Assembly: GCA_015039365.1 (NCBI GenBank)
Contig: WION01000101.1
Coordinates: 96,663-160,662, forward strand
Direction: 5' to 3'
Source: Amanita rubescens
Lineage: Eukaryota > Basidiomycota > Agaricomycetes > Agaricales > Amanitaceae
DNA length: 64,000 bases
Positions 23,201-34,737 of this stretch are shown piece after piece. The position numbers were made by a program, and so were the translations under genes. Every line of letters begins with the position of its first letter. Position 1 is the first letter of the stretch. The notes under the pieces are model-generated. The model was not told the origin of the DNA, ran no database searches, and saw only the letters and a program-made list of their open reading frames with translations.

Positions 23201-23535
23201 CTCTGATGAGGGCGGATTGCAGATTTCCTTTTATCTTTCATATCGTAATTTTGCGATTAATCGTAGTTCTAAAGCTAGCAACAAGTAACTGTTGCTGTCT
23301 TTGCAGAGGTTGCTGCCGTCACAGCGTACGATTGAATCTGGAGTTGCAGTTTCCTGCATTCTCAATTCGTTTGATCGCCGTTCCAGCATACTCAGGAGCG
23401 AATTGGCAACTTGGTCGGCCCGCAGTCATAGCGCGCATGTTATCGTCGGAACATTTTCGGCATGAGCTTTGGCGTTCTGGCCGTTCGCTAGAACTCCATC
23501 TCCTCGTTATCTGCTCAGACTTTCCAGTCACTACT

Positions 23536-24529
23536 ATGTCCGTTCTGTCACTGCCATTCAATTTAAAGGAGCGTATCCTGTCTTTCTTGAGGATAGAAGA
23601 CATTTGGTCGCTGCAAATGACTTGTCACTCCAATCGCGCATCGGCACAAGACTACCTGAAGAATAAATTCCATTACTATTTGGCCCAAGTACTGGACAAT
23701 ACTTCCGGTACGGTGTCAATTCAATCTGTTTGCAATATGTTCATGTTTTTTACAAATTGCCAGGTGGTAGCGCTGAGATGCTAAGCCGATTTTTGGAAAT
23801 CTCAGACGCCATTATTGTTGGCCCATTTTGTTGGGCTATGATGGCTGATGAGGATGATGGGCTAAACTGGTCCTTTGACTCTCTGCAAATCATCGTTCCA
23901 CGGGATTCTGCTACTCTGCTGGAGGAATGTTTCGACCGTTCAAGCGACGAATGGTCCGACCGCAACCCTTTGATCGACAATGCCCCCTCGGCATCGCTCC
24001 CAAAAGTGTTGGACTTCAACACATCAAATTTGAACCTTACAGTCTCCCCGGGGCGCCGAAATAGAGGAGTTTTGATCTTTGTTTGCGACAGAGATAGTGT
24101 CATGAAATGTTGTGCGGAAGTGGCACCATCTACTGCCTACGCTTCTTTTGTTATGCCATCAGCCTTGTTCTGCGCTTATCCAGACTTGACCTTCAGACAG
24201 CAGGTATCAGCCTTTTCTGTGCATATTGGACTCCAGAGTTGACATTCAGAAAACAGGCTGTTGCTATGAACCGTTTCCCATTCTCAGCGTCTCTCTATTG
24301 GCATACGCTATTCCGGTACAGAATGCATCTTACAAATGGCTTTTGGGACCAACCTTGTAACAAGTTTTGCCCTTCATTGTTTCGACGCGTCACGTCTTCT
24401 TTCGCTACCATTCCTTTCCAACAGCCCCGGGAAGATTTTATGCGTATGCTGGACATCAATAAGTGGTGGAGGATTAGAGCGGATTGTCACAACCAACATT
24501 GCCCCTTTTTTGGTTCTTATCTTGGCTAA
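23536..24529 (+). CDS. F-box protein, 294 aa, 3 exons
   Basis: Exons 23536-23707, 23764-24203 and 24257-24529 join in frame to 294 codons. The N terminus reads LPFNLKERILSFLRIEDIWS, then LQMTCHSNRASA, the F-box pattern that binds Skp1 in SCF ubiquitin ligases. The remainder (residues about 60-294) has no leucine-rich or WD repeats that I can see, which fits the short divergent F-box proteins expanded in agaricomycetes. The substrate is unknown. The frame stays open upstream of the chosen ATG; I chose 23536 because the F-box starts right after it. Confidence 0.7.
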
Positions 24530-25340
24530 GGCACTAGCGTTTGCTCTTACTTGATTTTTGCGCTACATAGTTTACTAGTAAGTCAATGTCATTTTGAAAC
24601 ATCTGACAAACATGTTTACAATCGTTATCGATACGCTGCGATGTTATATACCAACGAATACATAGCTTGAATGTCAAACCGTCGCGAGCCACCATGACCC
24701 GAGCGAGCAAGTTAAGGTAGATTTATGTAGATGCATGCTGAAAAAGGGTTGTAGATGAAGACATATTCCCAACTGTAGATCCAACTTTGGCTCTTTCGTT
24801 GGTCTACTTCCCGGATCTCATTGTAGGTGGTACTAGATGTGTGCTGTCAGTGGATATCACGGGGCTTGCTCAGCAGAGCCGTTGTGCATCACGTCAAAAA
24901 AGACACGGATTTATTGGTCTGAGTATGGGAGACTAGAGCTCTAAGCTCTCACCCCCCTACCATAACTTCCCTTTGTTCAATACGTGTGACGGCGAACTTG
25001 GGACAGAGCGCGTGACTCGGCGCGCGACTTCTGCACGCATCACGCATCAGCGGCGGGCTCGGCATCGCCCGCATACTCCAACAGTTATTTCACGTTTGCA
25101 GCCAAGCGGTAGGGTACAACGGATCAGGGTCAATGATTACTCATTTTTGACGTCATCCCAAATCACTTTCAACATCTCATTAGTAATATTCTCCCTCGTG
25201 CTGTGCGCTGATGCGTAGTAGATTATAAATTTAGATCATCAAAAGTAGGAAAAATCGAGCAGCAGACCCTCAGAAATGTCTGGGCAAAATGAATTACTTA
25301 AAGAAATTATTAATTACAAGTTGGCCGTACTAAGATGGCC
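24530..25340. other. Stretch without a recognisable gene
   Basis: One plus-strand frame at 24973-25218 is Arg-rich and unremarkable. No repeat family of the window is evident. Confidence 0.35.
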
Positions 25341-26361
25341 TCAGTCATGAAGAAGCATCGGATCCGAACTTGCCATGTGAAATGGCGGCGTGCTGATATG
25401 ATAAGCGGAGGAATGACCACCTTTGGATTTGATAACTGATGGCTGCAAAACTTTTGAGTGAAAAAAAAAAGAATTCTCAAAGGAAAACTTTACTATCGGC
25501 CTTTTCCATTTGGGAACAGGAGGCGGAGGTTGTTTGAATTTAGAAGGCGATGATCCAATTGATCCTGCCACTGGTGTAGTTCTTATGGGAAACCCATCTG
25601 TTATGCAGCGCCTTGATGGATTGCTATTGGTCGGATACAATGGGACTCGGCCCACTGAGCGCTTGTATTTTTTGGTGGATTCCAACACCATTTTTTTCTT
25701 TAGCGACACCAGTGCTGGTGATGGGATACCATCTGTTATGCTATTCACTATCAATTCCAGAACCAGAAATATCAACAGACAACGCTGACATTGCCAAAGG
25801 TTGGGTGACCTCCACCAAGTATTCAACTTTCTTGTGTAATTCGTCTATAAGTGCTTCTAAATCTTTCAATCCCTTAGTTTTTTCGACTTTGGACATGGCC
25901 ACATGAGTAGACAGGATAAAGACTGGACAACACATACGTACTTTGAACTTTAACATTTTCTGTTTGATATACAATCATTTCTCTAACCAAAGCTTCAGTT
26001 TTCCGTTCTTCAATCCAACTTCCGACAATCGCCTCCTCTGACAAACCCGTCTCTCTTGACGCGTTATTCACAGCGTTCGACAGGTATGAATGCCATGCTC
26101 TCAACTGCACAACGGTGGTCTCTCCAAGGTCCTCCAGGCTCGTTCCTATAGGTATCGTGGCCCTCTGTATTTATATTGCTTGGAATTTGGTGAGAGACGT
26201 ACCATGACCGGTACCTTTTCCCCTCGGACCACTGTCATGGGAGTATTCATCATTATCGGGGATGCAAGAGAGAAGCTAGAGAATGACGATTGATTTACAT
26301 TTTCTGAGGCAAACTGTAGGCATACCGTGGTCTGATGCACTGAATCAAGTGAGGAACCCAT
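25341..26361 (-). CDS. Orphan protein, 294 aa, 4 exons
   Basis: Predicted exons are 26361-26203, 26164-25942, 25886-25784 and 25740-25341, joined in frame to 294 codons. Introns are 38-55 nt; the first is short and least certain. The middle contains a helical region (QLRAWHSYLSNAVNNASRET, then LVREMIVYQTENVKVQ) and a likely coiled segment (LKDLEALIDELHKKVEYLVE). The last exon is basic and Pro-rich (FKQPPPPVPKWKRP). No domain is recognised. An intron may also exist near 25490, which would change the C terminus. Confidence 0.5.
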
Positions 26362-26884
26362 CTTGAAGTTGGTTGCATCCTACTATGCGCATGCTCTTTT
26401 AAACAATCGGAATCCATTCCCTGCGGGGGAGAGGGAGTTCCAATCTTCCAACGTTCTTTTCGATGTGACGTGATAGCGGTGAATCCAGAAAAATATATTC
26501 CATCCTACTTTCATGAATTTGAAGATCCAACTGCACTAAGCAATCGACGCCTCGACCTTCGGAACCCCTTTCCGCCGAGGACCTTCTTTTGAAGTATCTG
26601 AAGTATAAAGTACATTGGTACGATCAGCATCAGGAAAATCCCGAGTCCAGAAACGACCTATAATTAGAAGTAAATACCGGAAATTTCCCAGAATCAAGAT
26701 TTCGTTCCCCCCATTTTATCGTACAGGATATTTTCGCCACGTTTTCTGGTAATTACCGTTTTCGGTACCAGGAAATTTCCACCGGTTTTTGGGCAATTAT
26801 CACTGGACATTACCGGTAAACATCATCCAATAAATTTCCTATTACTTATGCTAAGTACTAGTATTCGTACAATAGTAATAAACA
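26362..26884. other. Stretch rich in GGAAATTTCC/GGTAATTACC palindromes
   Basis: Between about 26675 and 26820 the sequence repeats short dyads such as CCGGAAATTTCC, GGTAATTACC and ATTACCGGTAA. These resemble the subterminal repeats of a DNA transposon. No gene is visible. Confidence 0.4.
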
Positions 26885-27390
26885 ACAAAATCACTTGGCC
26901 TGTCACATAGCCTGCCACTTCGTGCAGCATCCCCACGATGTAGCTGATGATACCCCTGTACTTACCTATGTACAGTTTGCGACAATATATCCCCATTCGA
27001 AAAAAGGGAAAATACCACACCTGTTTAGATCAGTTTATCTCACTATTAACGTACTTGAATAAATACATCTTGTAGAGGAGTTCTGGTTTGTGACTGTGTG
27101 GGCTCCGGCTAGCTGAGAACGTGGGGTTGGATGACTTCCATGCTAGTGCAAATGTAAGCATAGTCTGACGCTGGGTCAAAACTCATACCCTTTAGGGCGG
27201 GCGCCGCTGGATCATCGATCATTGTCGTCAGAATTCTTCGCGGTGTTCTCCATTTATGGAAGATCCATGTCCCGCGTGTAGGGCACAAAAGGCATCTCAT
27301 CTCATCCTGAGGGAGTCACCGTCGGTGTTACTGTTATTATACTCTTACCTCCCACGATGTCAAAAGTCAGACTGAGCGTTAATTAACCCA
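26885..27390 (+). repeat. Dispersed repeat R1, partial copy 3 (long subtype)
   Basis: It contains the internal block starting CACTTCGTGCAGCATCCCCA, absent from copies 1 and 2, then GGCTCCGGCTAGCTGAGAAC and GGCGCCGCTGGATCATCGAT. It breaks off after GTTAATTAACCCACTACT, so the ORF-bearing end is missing. Confidence 0.8.
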
Positions 27391-27587
27391 CTACTGGAAA
27401 TGGGGTTAGAGGACGTCTAACATTCAGCCTAGCGGTGCTGCATAATTGTCATTGTACATTAAGCTCAATTTTCTCTGTACGTAACAATTGTCTTGAGTTC
27501 ACTGATTTTTTATCAGACAATGCGGAATTTATCTTCTGGGCACGTAGCGGGACTTGCGGCATGTGTACCGCCTTACTTGTTTATTTA

Positions 27588-27645
27588 TCTATGTAAGGAG
27601 AAGTGACGAACGTGATTTATCTATATAAGGAAAAGTGATATGTCT
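27588..27645 (+). repeat. R4 minisatellite
   Basis: Two units of TTATCTATATAAGGAAAAGT with GACGAACGTGA between them, as at 8.05 and 31.35 kb. Confidence 0.7.
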
Positions 27646-29166
27646 GGTGGGGTGTGCCAAGCGGGGGACTGGCGGAGGAGCCTCAGCTGTCCTTATGATA
27701 TATAGACAGCCTGTAATCAGTAGCATTAGATGATATATCCACAGGGCTGACCTGCTCCATCGGTGGTGATATATCAGTCCCTGTCTGCCCGCCATTTCCC
27801 TTTTTGGCGACATCCGTGTGCTAAAAATATATCCCGCCCGACTCCCTGCCCCTCGTTGTGAAACAGATTGATTGTCCACAGCAGCAGCTGCTTGCACTGT
27901 GCGGCAAAAACATCGCATTTCTCAAATCCTATCTGTTTAGTGACTTTTGTCATCTGCTAAGTGTGAAAGCACCATCTAACCTCATCTAACCAGTTCAAGC
28001 TGTATTAGGTAGTTTAGAAGTCAAAATCTTGATCCTGAGTTCCATGTATTTCCGGAAAATGCGAATGTCACGTGATCTCGCCGAAACATCGCCCTGCCTA
28101 AATCTTGTGTTTCGCCATGAAATTATGTTCGTTAAGTGTGAAAACAATGTTTATTTAACAGTTAAAATCATCCTAGGCCACAAAAACATCGGTAGATGTT
28201 TTCTGAGTAAAAGTGAGACGAAAGTAGCTGATAGTGCTGATATCTACAATAACCATGTCATTCTCTGCTATTCCTCCTTACCCTACCGGTATCACACTTC
28301 CTGACATTTCTCAGATCGAAAGATATCACTAGTTGGGTTTTTTTCATGTATGATACATCACATTTGCATGTTTAATCCATTGTTTTCCGTTAAATGAATA
28401 TTCTAGCTTAATCAAGATGTTCATATGTTTTTCGTGTGTTTTTAGCGATGAACACAGTTGGGGAAGGGCATAATGTCATCTCAATTGATACTAACATCAA
28501 TCTGTAACCCTGTGGTCGCATAAAATGTGTATTTTACGGCTGCAGGGCATAAGGCATCATATGTGGTGCCATTCACAAGCTCATTTTAAACAAAAGGGAT
28601 ATGCTACAAATGCAGGAAAGTATGAAATAGTTTTGGTCAGAATCTGTGAGGAGTAATGAGCCAATGAAGCTGCCAGAACACCCTTTTCTAACAGAGAGAT
28701 CTGGAGATCTCCAAACAAACGTATGAATTTTCTATATTTAGGTGCATACCAAATCCAGCTGCCCGCCTTGTGCATAGGCGGGCCATCATACTCGTCTGGG
28801 ACTACTGTAATTACAACGAAGTGATGTATCAGAGATCACTGTAATTACACCTGTGGATATATCAGTTCTGAGGCCGAAATGAAATGCGGTCTTATAATCG
28901 GCGCGTCGCGCGAGTTTCCGAGGCCTGAAAGGACGAGGTATCTTAAGCGAGCGGCTCGTTCCGAGATAGCTGAGCCCAATTAGGAAATTAGCGATCGGCG
29001 TACGCTACACGCAGCATCTTCCGACGAAGGCCCCAGCCGTACGCGAGACATCTCCCTTCACCGCGCGAGACAGATTCGCCGTGTGCCGACCACCGGGGGG
29101 ACAACTAAACATAATTTATAAATTTGCAAAACAGGCTGCTATATATGAGGCTCTGTAAATAATTAT
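27646..29166. other. Stretch without a recognisable gene
   Basis: It is AT-rich with short frames only. Near 28870-28950 it carries GAGGCCGAAATG ... GAGGCCTGAAAGGAC, related to strings at 15443, 32330 and 43055. The block that follows (GCGAGACATCTCC type) resembles 32400-32490, which points to another dispersed repeat. Confidence 0.4.
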
Positions 29167-29210
29167 GGCCTCGGACCATGCCACGCAAAGCGGTGGCCCA
29201 CACCTCTAAG
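29167..29210 (+). repeat. Hairpin motif R3, copy 2
   Basis: GGCCTCGGACCATGCCACGC followed by AAAGCGGTGGCCCACA. It lies about 270 bp before the DAHP synthase remnant. Confidence 0.7.
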
Positions 29211-29477
29211 TTCTGTAATGCTCCATTAAGATACCGGCATCTTCCGAAGATCAACAAGTACAAATATCCACATCGTCGCTGAGGATGCTCAATGTGCTGC
29301 GGGTGCGGACGCTAAGCTGGGGACCGGTTCAAGAAGAGGAGGCGGTGAGTAGGGCCGTTAATGGGCGCAAAATCACAAGTCTGATGTCAACTAGCGCCCT
29401 TCACGCGTACTCGCAGCCAAAACCCGTCAACAGCTCTATGCTGTCAGGAAGGGCATGATACGAAGACCCAGCGCCTC

Positions 29478-30290
29478 ACAGTCGTGCGTATCGGCCGTAT
29501 CACAAGACAGTACTACGCAAAGCCTAGAAGCAGCCCCTATGAGCAAATCGGTGACCGCCCAGTCATAAGCTTCGGATTCGACCCCAACGACAGGACTCCA
29601 GAACGTCTCCTCAGGTTCGTATCTGCTGCCCCGAGTCTTTTTCCCTCCTTATCAATCACACAAGGCCCACTTTTACTCGACAACCACACTCGACTACATC
29701 CGTACCCTCCTCGCATCAGGATTTGCCTATCTTCATCACCCCAGAGACTGGTCCTTGGCACATGTTCGCTCTCCTTCCATCCGGTAAGCTTCGATCTCCT
29801 TCAATCTGTGCTTCTCACTCTTTAGTACCCTCCAGCCGCGAATTCGAATCCATCATAGCTTCCCTCTCGGATGCCCTGGACTTTTAGCCGCACCATCAGC
29901 AACCTTCCTATACCAGTCACGAAGGTCTCTTACTCGATTACGAACGTGCCATGACTCGTTTCCCTCCCCGCTCCAGGCACACCCGATAACTACAATTCCT
30001 CCGCTCACTTTTTATGGGTCGGCGATAGAACCAGGCAGTTGGACGGTGAACATGTCCAGTATTTCCGTACCATCTGGATTCATTCAGGACCCATGGATGT
30101 CAGAAACGGGTAGAGTGGCCCTCATTACGCGCTATGGTACGTTTCCTCGTCTTAAATTCCTTCTTTCGCTAAACGTCGTTGATCCAGATTGGCAATCATT
30201 TACCGGCCCATATCAAAGCTGTATTAAACTCTGGAGATCCCGTTGCCTGGCTTTGCGATCCCATGCATGGAAAGTGCGTCGCGCGATGTT
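29478..30290 (+). pseudogene. Class II (plant-type) DAHP synthase, broken copy
   Basis: Successive fragments match 3-deoxy-D-arabino-heptulosonate 7-phosphate synthase, the first shikimate-pathway enzyme. They are VRIGRITRQYYAKPRSSPYE, then FDPNDRTPERLL, then LDYIRTLLASGFAYLHHPRD with WSLAHVRSPS, then REFESIIASLSDALDF and a stop, then YTSHEGLLLDYERAMTR, and finally HIKAVLNSGDPVAWLCDPMH. The order agrees with the enzyme, but frames change repeatedly. Splice sites survive between fragments (a donor after ERLLR, and GTAAGC after RSPS), so the copy kept introns. The C-terminal third is absent or unrecognisable. Hairpin motif R3 lies on both sides (29.17 and 31.13 kb). Confidence 0.8.
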
Positions 30291-31125
30291 CTTGTGCTCT
30301 CCAACTATCTCAAAAAAAATTGATTTCCTTTTTTTCTTCAGCACGCTCACTGGTGCTTTAGCGGGTTTGAAGAAACCTCGACAGAAAAGACATATACGAA
30401 AACTCTCGGCTACGTGGAGACTCGCAAATACCTCCTTGTTCAGTGTTTGCCTTCCTTTTTCTTGCGTTCGGACCATCCCCTTCGAAAAACTCGAACCTTG
30501 CGAGTGTTGTTGGCCCCCGGTTGTGGAAAAAAAAGAAAACAGATGTTTTAGATTGGGACCGACTTCTATCGATACGGTAAGCATCGCTACCAATTTGCCC
30601 GTATTCATATCTATGAACATTCCTTGAAGTTTAGATGATGTTAGGATCCAGCCAGAAGGATGGCAAGGACCGCTTTGGGTGGATGGTTGTAATGCGAGGT
30701 GGATGACGTTTTCACCTGCGTGAGTCTGTGGTTGTTGAGCCGCTCTACTTCTCCGAGTGTTCCGCAAGTTGGGTTGTGTTTCTTTGTCCAGAAGCTCTGG
30801 ACATCTAGTCGTACTTCGGTGCTGGAAAGAAAGGTCATACTCATTGACCTCACGATTCCCTTGACGGTGAGCACAACATCATCACGGATTCACGCGTGGG
30901 TTGGGACCTCATTTTTCATACTCGTGACTAGTGGTGGGAGCCTTGTTCGACAATCGTCCTTGGCTTGTTTGTGCAATTGGTGTAATGGTAATCAGTCTAC
31001 TCATGTCTCGTGCAAATTACCAGTTTTGTCTGTTCTATTGCCACCATTGTCATACTTTATATTACAACAATGTAAACCTTGTCTTTACAAGTATCCATCT
31101 TTGCGGAGTAAATTGCAAAAAAAAG
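30291..31125. other. Stretch without a recognisable gene
   Basis: Several frames of 70-190 codons occur on both strands but none continues the DAHP synthase or shows a known motif. Part may be the unrecognisable 3' end of that copy. Confidence 0.3.
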
Positions 31126-31168
31126 GGCCTCGGACCTGCCGTGCAAAGCAGCGGCCCATAGTACCAAG
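31126..31168 (+). repeat. Hairpin motif R3, copy 3
   Basis: GGCCTCGGACCTGCCGTGCA followed by AAGCAGCGGCCCATAGTACC. It is the most diverged of the four copies and is preceded by an A-run. Confidence 0.6.
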
Positions 31169-31351
31169 TGTTTGTTAGTCGTTACTGGGGGCTCAGCCAG
31201 CCAGCTTTTGGTGTCATTTTCCCGTTCCCTTTTGCAGCTTTTCCTGTGCTATTCACACCTCAGGCCTCAGGCCTCATCGCTGCTTTCGCCTCGTTGACGG
31301 GGTTATGTGAAACGGCATTTCGTACCTAGGGAGTGTTGGTGGACATGGTTT

Positions 31352-31466
31352 ATCTATATAAGGAAAAGTGACGAACGTGATTTATCTATATAAGGGAAAG
31401 TGACGAACGCATTTTACCTGTGTACGGAAAGTGACGAACGTTATTTATCTATATAAGGAAAGTGAT
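31352..31466 (+). repeat. R4 minisatellite, four units
   Basis: Units of about 32 bp (GTGACGAACG ... TTTATCTATATAAGG) in tandem. One unit is diverged (TTTTACCTGTGTACGG). Confidence 0.8.
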
Positions 31467-31939
31467 AGGTGTCGGTCCAGGACCCAACCACTGAGCTCGC
31501 TTGTGAAACGGCGGACCGCTCTTCGGCACATCAGCTAGAAGTAAGGCCGTGACAGGATCAGACGCCAGCGTCGAGGGTACGGGCATTTGAGGTTGACCTG
31601 AGAATACAGCCAGGAAGGACGGGCCACCGGGTGGTGGGCTTGATGACTGGGGATAGCAGAATTCCATATACTGGGGTGTTAGTCTGGCCTCAAGACTCAG
31701 ACGTGTACATGATGGAGAGGCCACGACTGTTTGCGATGTCTGTGTGAGGGGAGACCACAATGTGACAAAGACATGGGCGCATTGGGTGGCATTCCGGTTA
31801 TTGTTGGTGATATGAGAGATGACAGGGCAAAGGAAGACGAAGGTGGTAATGGATGGGTCCGTGCGGGTGGTGGTGGCATAGAAATGGAATCTGTAGATGG
31901 ATATGAGTAAGGTTTTCGAGGATATGAAACGACACGCAC
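31449..31939 (-). CDS. Pro/Ser-rich hypothetical ORF pair
   Basis: The frame from 31939 (MRVVSYPRKPYSYPS) is Pro-rich. It could splice near 31760 into a second Pro-rich frame ending at 31449 (with SSPPPGGPSFLAVFSGQPQM). The putative intron is very short and there is no recognised domain, so this is weak. It overlaps the end of the R4 array. Confidence 0.2.
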
Positions 31940-32589
31940 TTATCCACGTCCATCTCTACCCTGTTTCCCAACCTGACTGGGGACTATCCTAACACCGCGC
32001 ATTGGACTCTCGAAGTGCCTCCAACTCGCTACTTTTGCCCGTTGAAAAGCAAACGATTTGAATCCATTTTGATGCACGCGAGACTCTTTATGTAAACGAC
32101 CGCGCCGACGGAGCGGCTGGACGACACGTAGTAGAAGGCTGAGTCTTAGAACTCGGGGTGGCAGAAATGGTGCCGGAGAATCGAAGTTACTCAATTACTA
32201 GGCTGTCGTTAGCGACCCATGTGGATTGCTGGAACTTTGATGATCACGAGCTACAGATAGCAACGGGTATTATCAATAGTTTCAGGCGAGTAGCAGCGCC
32301 TGACCAATGCTCTTTGAATGAATTGAATAATTCCGAGGCCTGAAAGGACTCGGTCAAAGCGCATTTTGAAAAGGACACTCTCTTCCTCGACACGGCTCTT
32401 TCCGAGCAATTGCGCGGCGATACGCGAGACACCTGCGCAGGATGATTCGTTCCGAGACTCGCGCCGCAACACATGAGACATCCGCTTGCTGGCCCTCAAT
32501 GCTTCTCCACCAGACACTATGATGCTACACTGTTCGCTGATATTTGTGACGTTTCAGCTTTTCCAAAGAGCCATTAAGACAAATGTCCT

Positions 32590-33110
32590 CTTTGTTGCAA
32601 ATGTCCCAAGATTGTTGTGCCGCATTTCCCTCCAGTTTGGGGCGGAACTGTATTCACACCTACCGCGTTCCCTTCACCCATTAGTTCAACAAAGGAGACC
32701 TCCTCTGGTGGGAAGGTAGCTCGAGGTGTCATGCATAAACTCAAGGCCCCCACGCCACGGACCATCGCGTATGTTGCAATCATGGTATGTTTCTGTCGCA
32801 TTCGTCTGACAAGTTCTGACCATAAACAAGTTACGCTGGGCCTTGAGCTCATTGCCCGGATTTCAAAATAACGACAACTTCGAAGGTGAAGGCGAAGACG
32901 AAGGTGGAAGCGAAGACAGTGACGAAGGAGAGAGCGACCTCGCGAAACTCAAAGCGATTCGGAACCGGAAGACTGGAGGAGCGGATAGCTCTACTATTGA
33001 TCCCGCTCTTCTCCGCCCTTTGAGCTCGTCGCCATGGTCTTTTCCTGGTTCTAGTGTATCCAAATCGACCACTGCCGTTTCTCAGGTTGACAGCGCTTCT
33101 CATGCTCAAG
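32590..33110 (+). pseudogene. Fragment of an orphan agaricomycete gene interrupted by the satellite
   Basis: The first part includes HKLKAPTPRTIAYVAIM, then a good intron (GTATGT near 32785 to an acceptor near 32830). The second exon reads LRWALSSLPGFQNNDNF and continues acidic (GEGEDEGGSEDSDEGESD). Its frame runs straight into the first unit of the 143-bp array near 33125, so the 3' end was lost when the array arose or arrived. The family is an uncharacterised one. Confidence 0.45.
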
Positions 33111-33125
33111 TTCAGCCCCCTTGGG

Positions 33126-34645
33126 ACTTGGGAAGAATAATAAAAGCGTCAGATCCAAAGGCAGTACTTGTGGTTAAAACAAGCCCATCAAAGTGGACTT
33201 GCACCATCACGACACCGAAGATGGCAGCCGTCGATGTAACATACGAATGCGCACGCTCGAACGTTGGGACTGGGGAAGAATAATAAACGCGTCAGATCGA
33301 AAGGCAGCACTGGCAGTCAAAACAAGCCCATTAAAGTGGACTTGCACCATCACGGCACCGAAGATGGCAGCCGTCGATGTAACATACGAATGCGCACGCT
33401 CGAACGTTGGGACTGGGGAAGAATAATAAACGCGTCAGATCGAAAGGCAGCACTGGCAGTCAAAACAAGCCCATTAAAGTGGACTTGCACCATCACGGCA
33501 CCGAAGATGGCAGCCGTCGATGTAACATACGAATGCGCACGCTTGAACGTTGGGACTGGGGAAGAATAATAAACGCGTCAGATCGAAAGGCAGCACTTGC
33601 AGTCAAAACAAGCCCATCAAAGTGGACTTGCACCATCACGGTACCGAAGATGGCAGCCGTCGATGTAACATACGAATGCGCACGCTGGAACGTTGGGACT
33701 GGTGAAGAATAATAAACGCGTCAGATCCAAAGGCAGCACTTGCAGTCAAAACAAGCCCATCAAAGTGGACTTGCACCATCACGGCACCGAAGATGGCAGC
33801 CGTCGATGTAACATACAAATGCGCATGCTCGAACGTTGGGACTGGGGAAGAATAATAAACGCGTCAGATCCAAAGGCAGCACTTGCGGTTAAAACAAGCC
33901 CATCAAAGTGGACTTGCACCATCACGGTACCGAAGATGGCAGCCGTCGATGTAACATACGAATGCGCACGCTTGAACGTTGGGACTGGGGAAGAATAATA
34001 AACGCGTCAGATCCAAAAGCAGCACTTGCAGTCAAAACAAGCCCATCAAAGTGGACTTGCACCATCACGGTACCGAAGATGGCAGCCGTTGATGTAACAT
34101 ACGAATGCGCACGCTTGAACGTTGAGACTGGGGAAGAATAATAAACGTGTCAGATCCAAAGGCAGCACAAGATGGCAGCCGTCAATGTAACATACGAATG
34201 CGCACGCTTGAACGTTGGGACTGGGGAAGAATAATAAACGCGTCAGATCCAAAGGCAGTACAAGATGGCAGCCGTCGATGTAACATACGAATGCGCACGC
34301 TTGAACGTCGGGACTGGGGAAGAATAATAAACGCGTCAGATCCAAAAGCAGCACTTGCAGTCAAAACAAGCCCATCAAAGTGGACTTGCACCATCACGGC
34401 ACCGAAGATGGCAGCCGTCAATGTAACATACGAATGCGCACGCTTGAACGTTGGGACTGGTGAAGAATAATAAACGCGTCAGATTCAAAGGCAGCACTTG
34501 CAGTCAAAACAAGCCCATCAAAGTGGACTTGCACCATCACGGCACCGAAGATGGCAGCCGTCGATGTAACATGCGAATGCGCAAGCTCAATTGAACGTTG
34601 CGACTGGAGAAGAAGAATAAACGCGGAGTCAGCGTGATTAAATTG
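33126..34645 (+). repeat. 143-bp tandem satellite, array 2 (11 units)
   Basis: The landmark AGATGGCAGCCGTC(G/A)ATG recurs at 33219, 33362, 33505 and onward at 143-bp steps to about 34550. Two units near 34150-34265 are internally deleted to about 91-93 bp. Units are highly similar, so the array is recent or homogenised. It ends in GTTGAACATCCCTGTCACGTGA, the same terminal string as array 1 (8945-8975). The H3-mimic gene starts 98 bp after the last unit. Confidence 0.95.
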
Positions 34646-34737
34646 TTGAACATCCCTGTCACGTGATGTGGGCAGCAAAATTATTATTGAATTTGCTACG
34701 TGCTGACAACAACTGTCAGCTCTCTCCATCTCCTCCC
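34646..34737 (+). promoter_or_regulatory. Presumed 5' region of the H3-mimic gene, directly after the satellite
   Basis: Only about 90 bp separate the satellite end from the ATG. It contains CACGTGA (an E-box-like string) at about 34661 and a CT-rich stretch (CTCTCTCCATCTCCTCCC) just before the ATG, a common feature at fungal transcription starts. The role is inferred from position. Confidence 0.35.

Noticed and set aside
33193..34470. Repeated open frames of about 100 codons in the satellite
   Set aside because: They repeat the 143-bp unit, whose length is not a multiple of three, and no start, splice or domain evidence supports translation.
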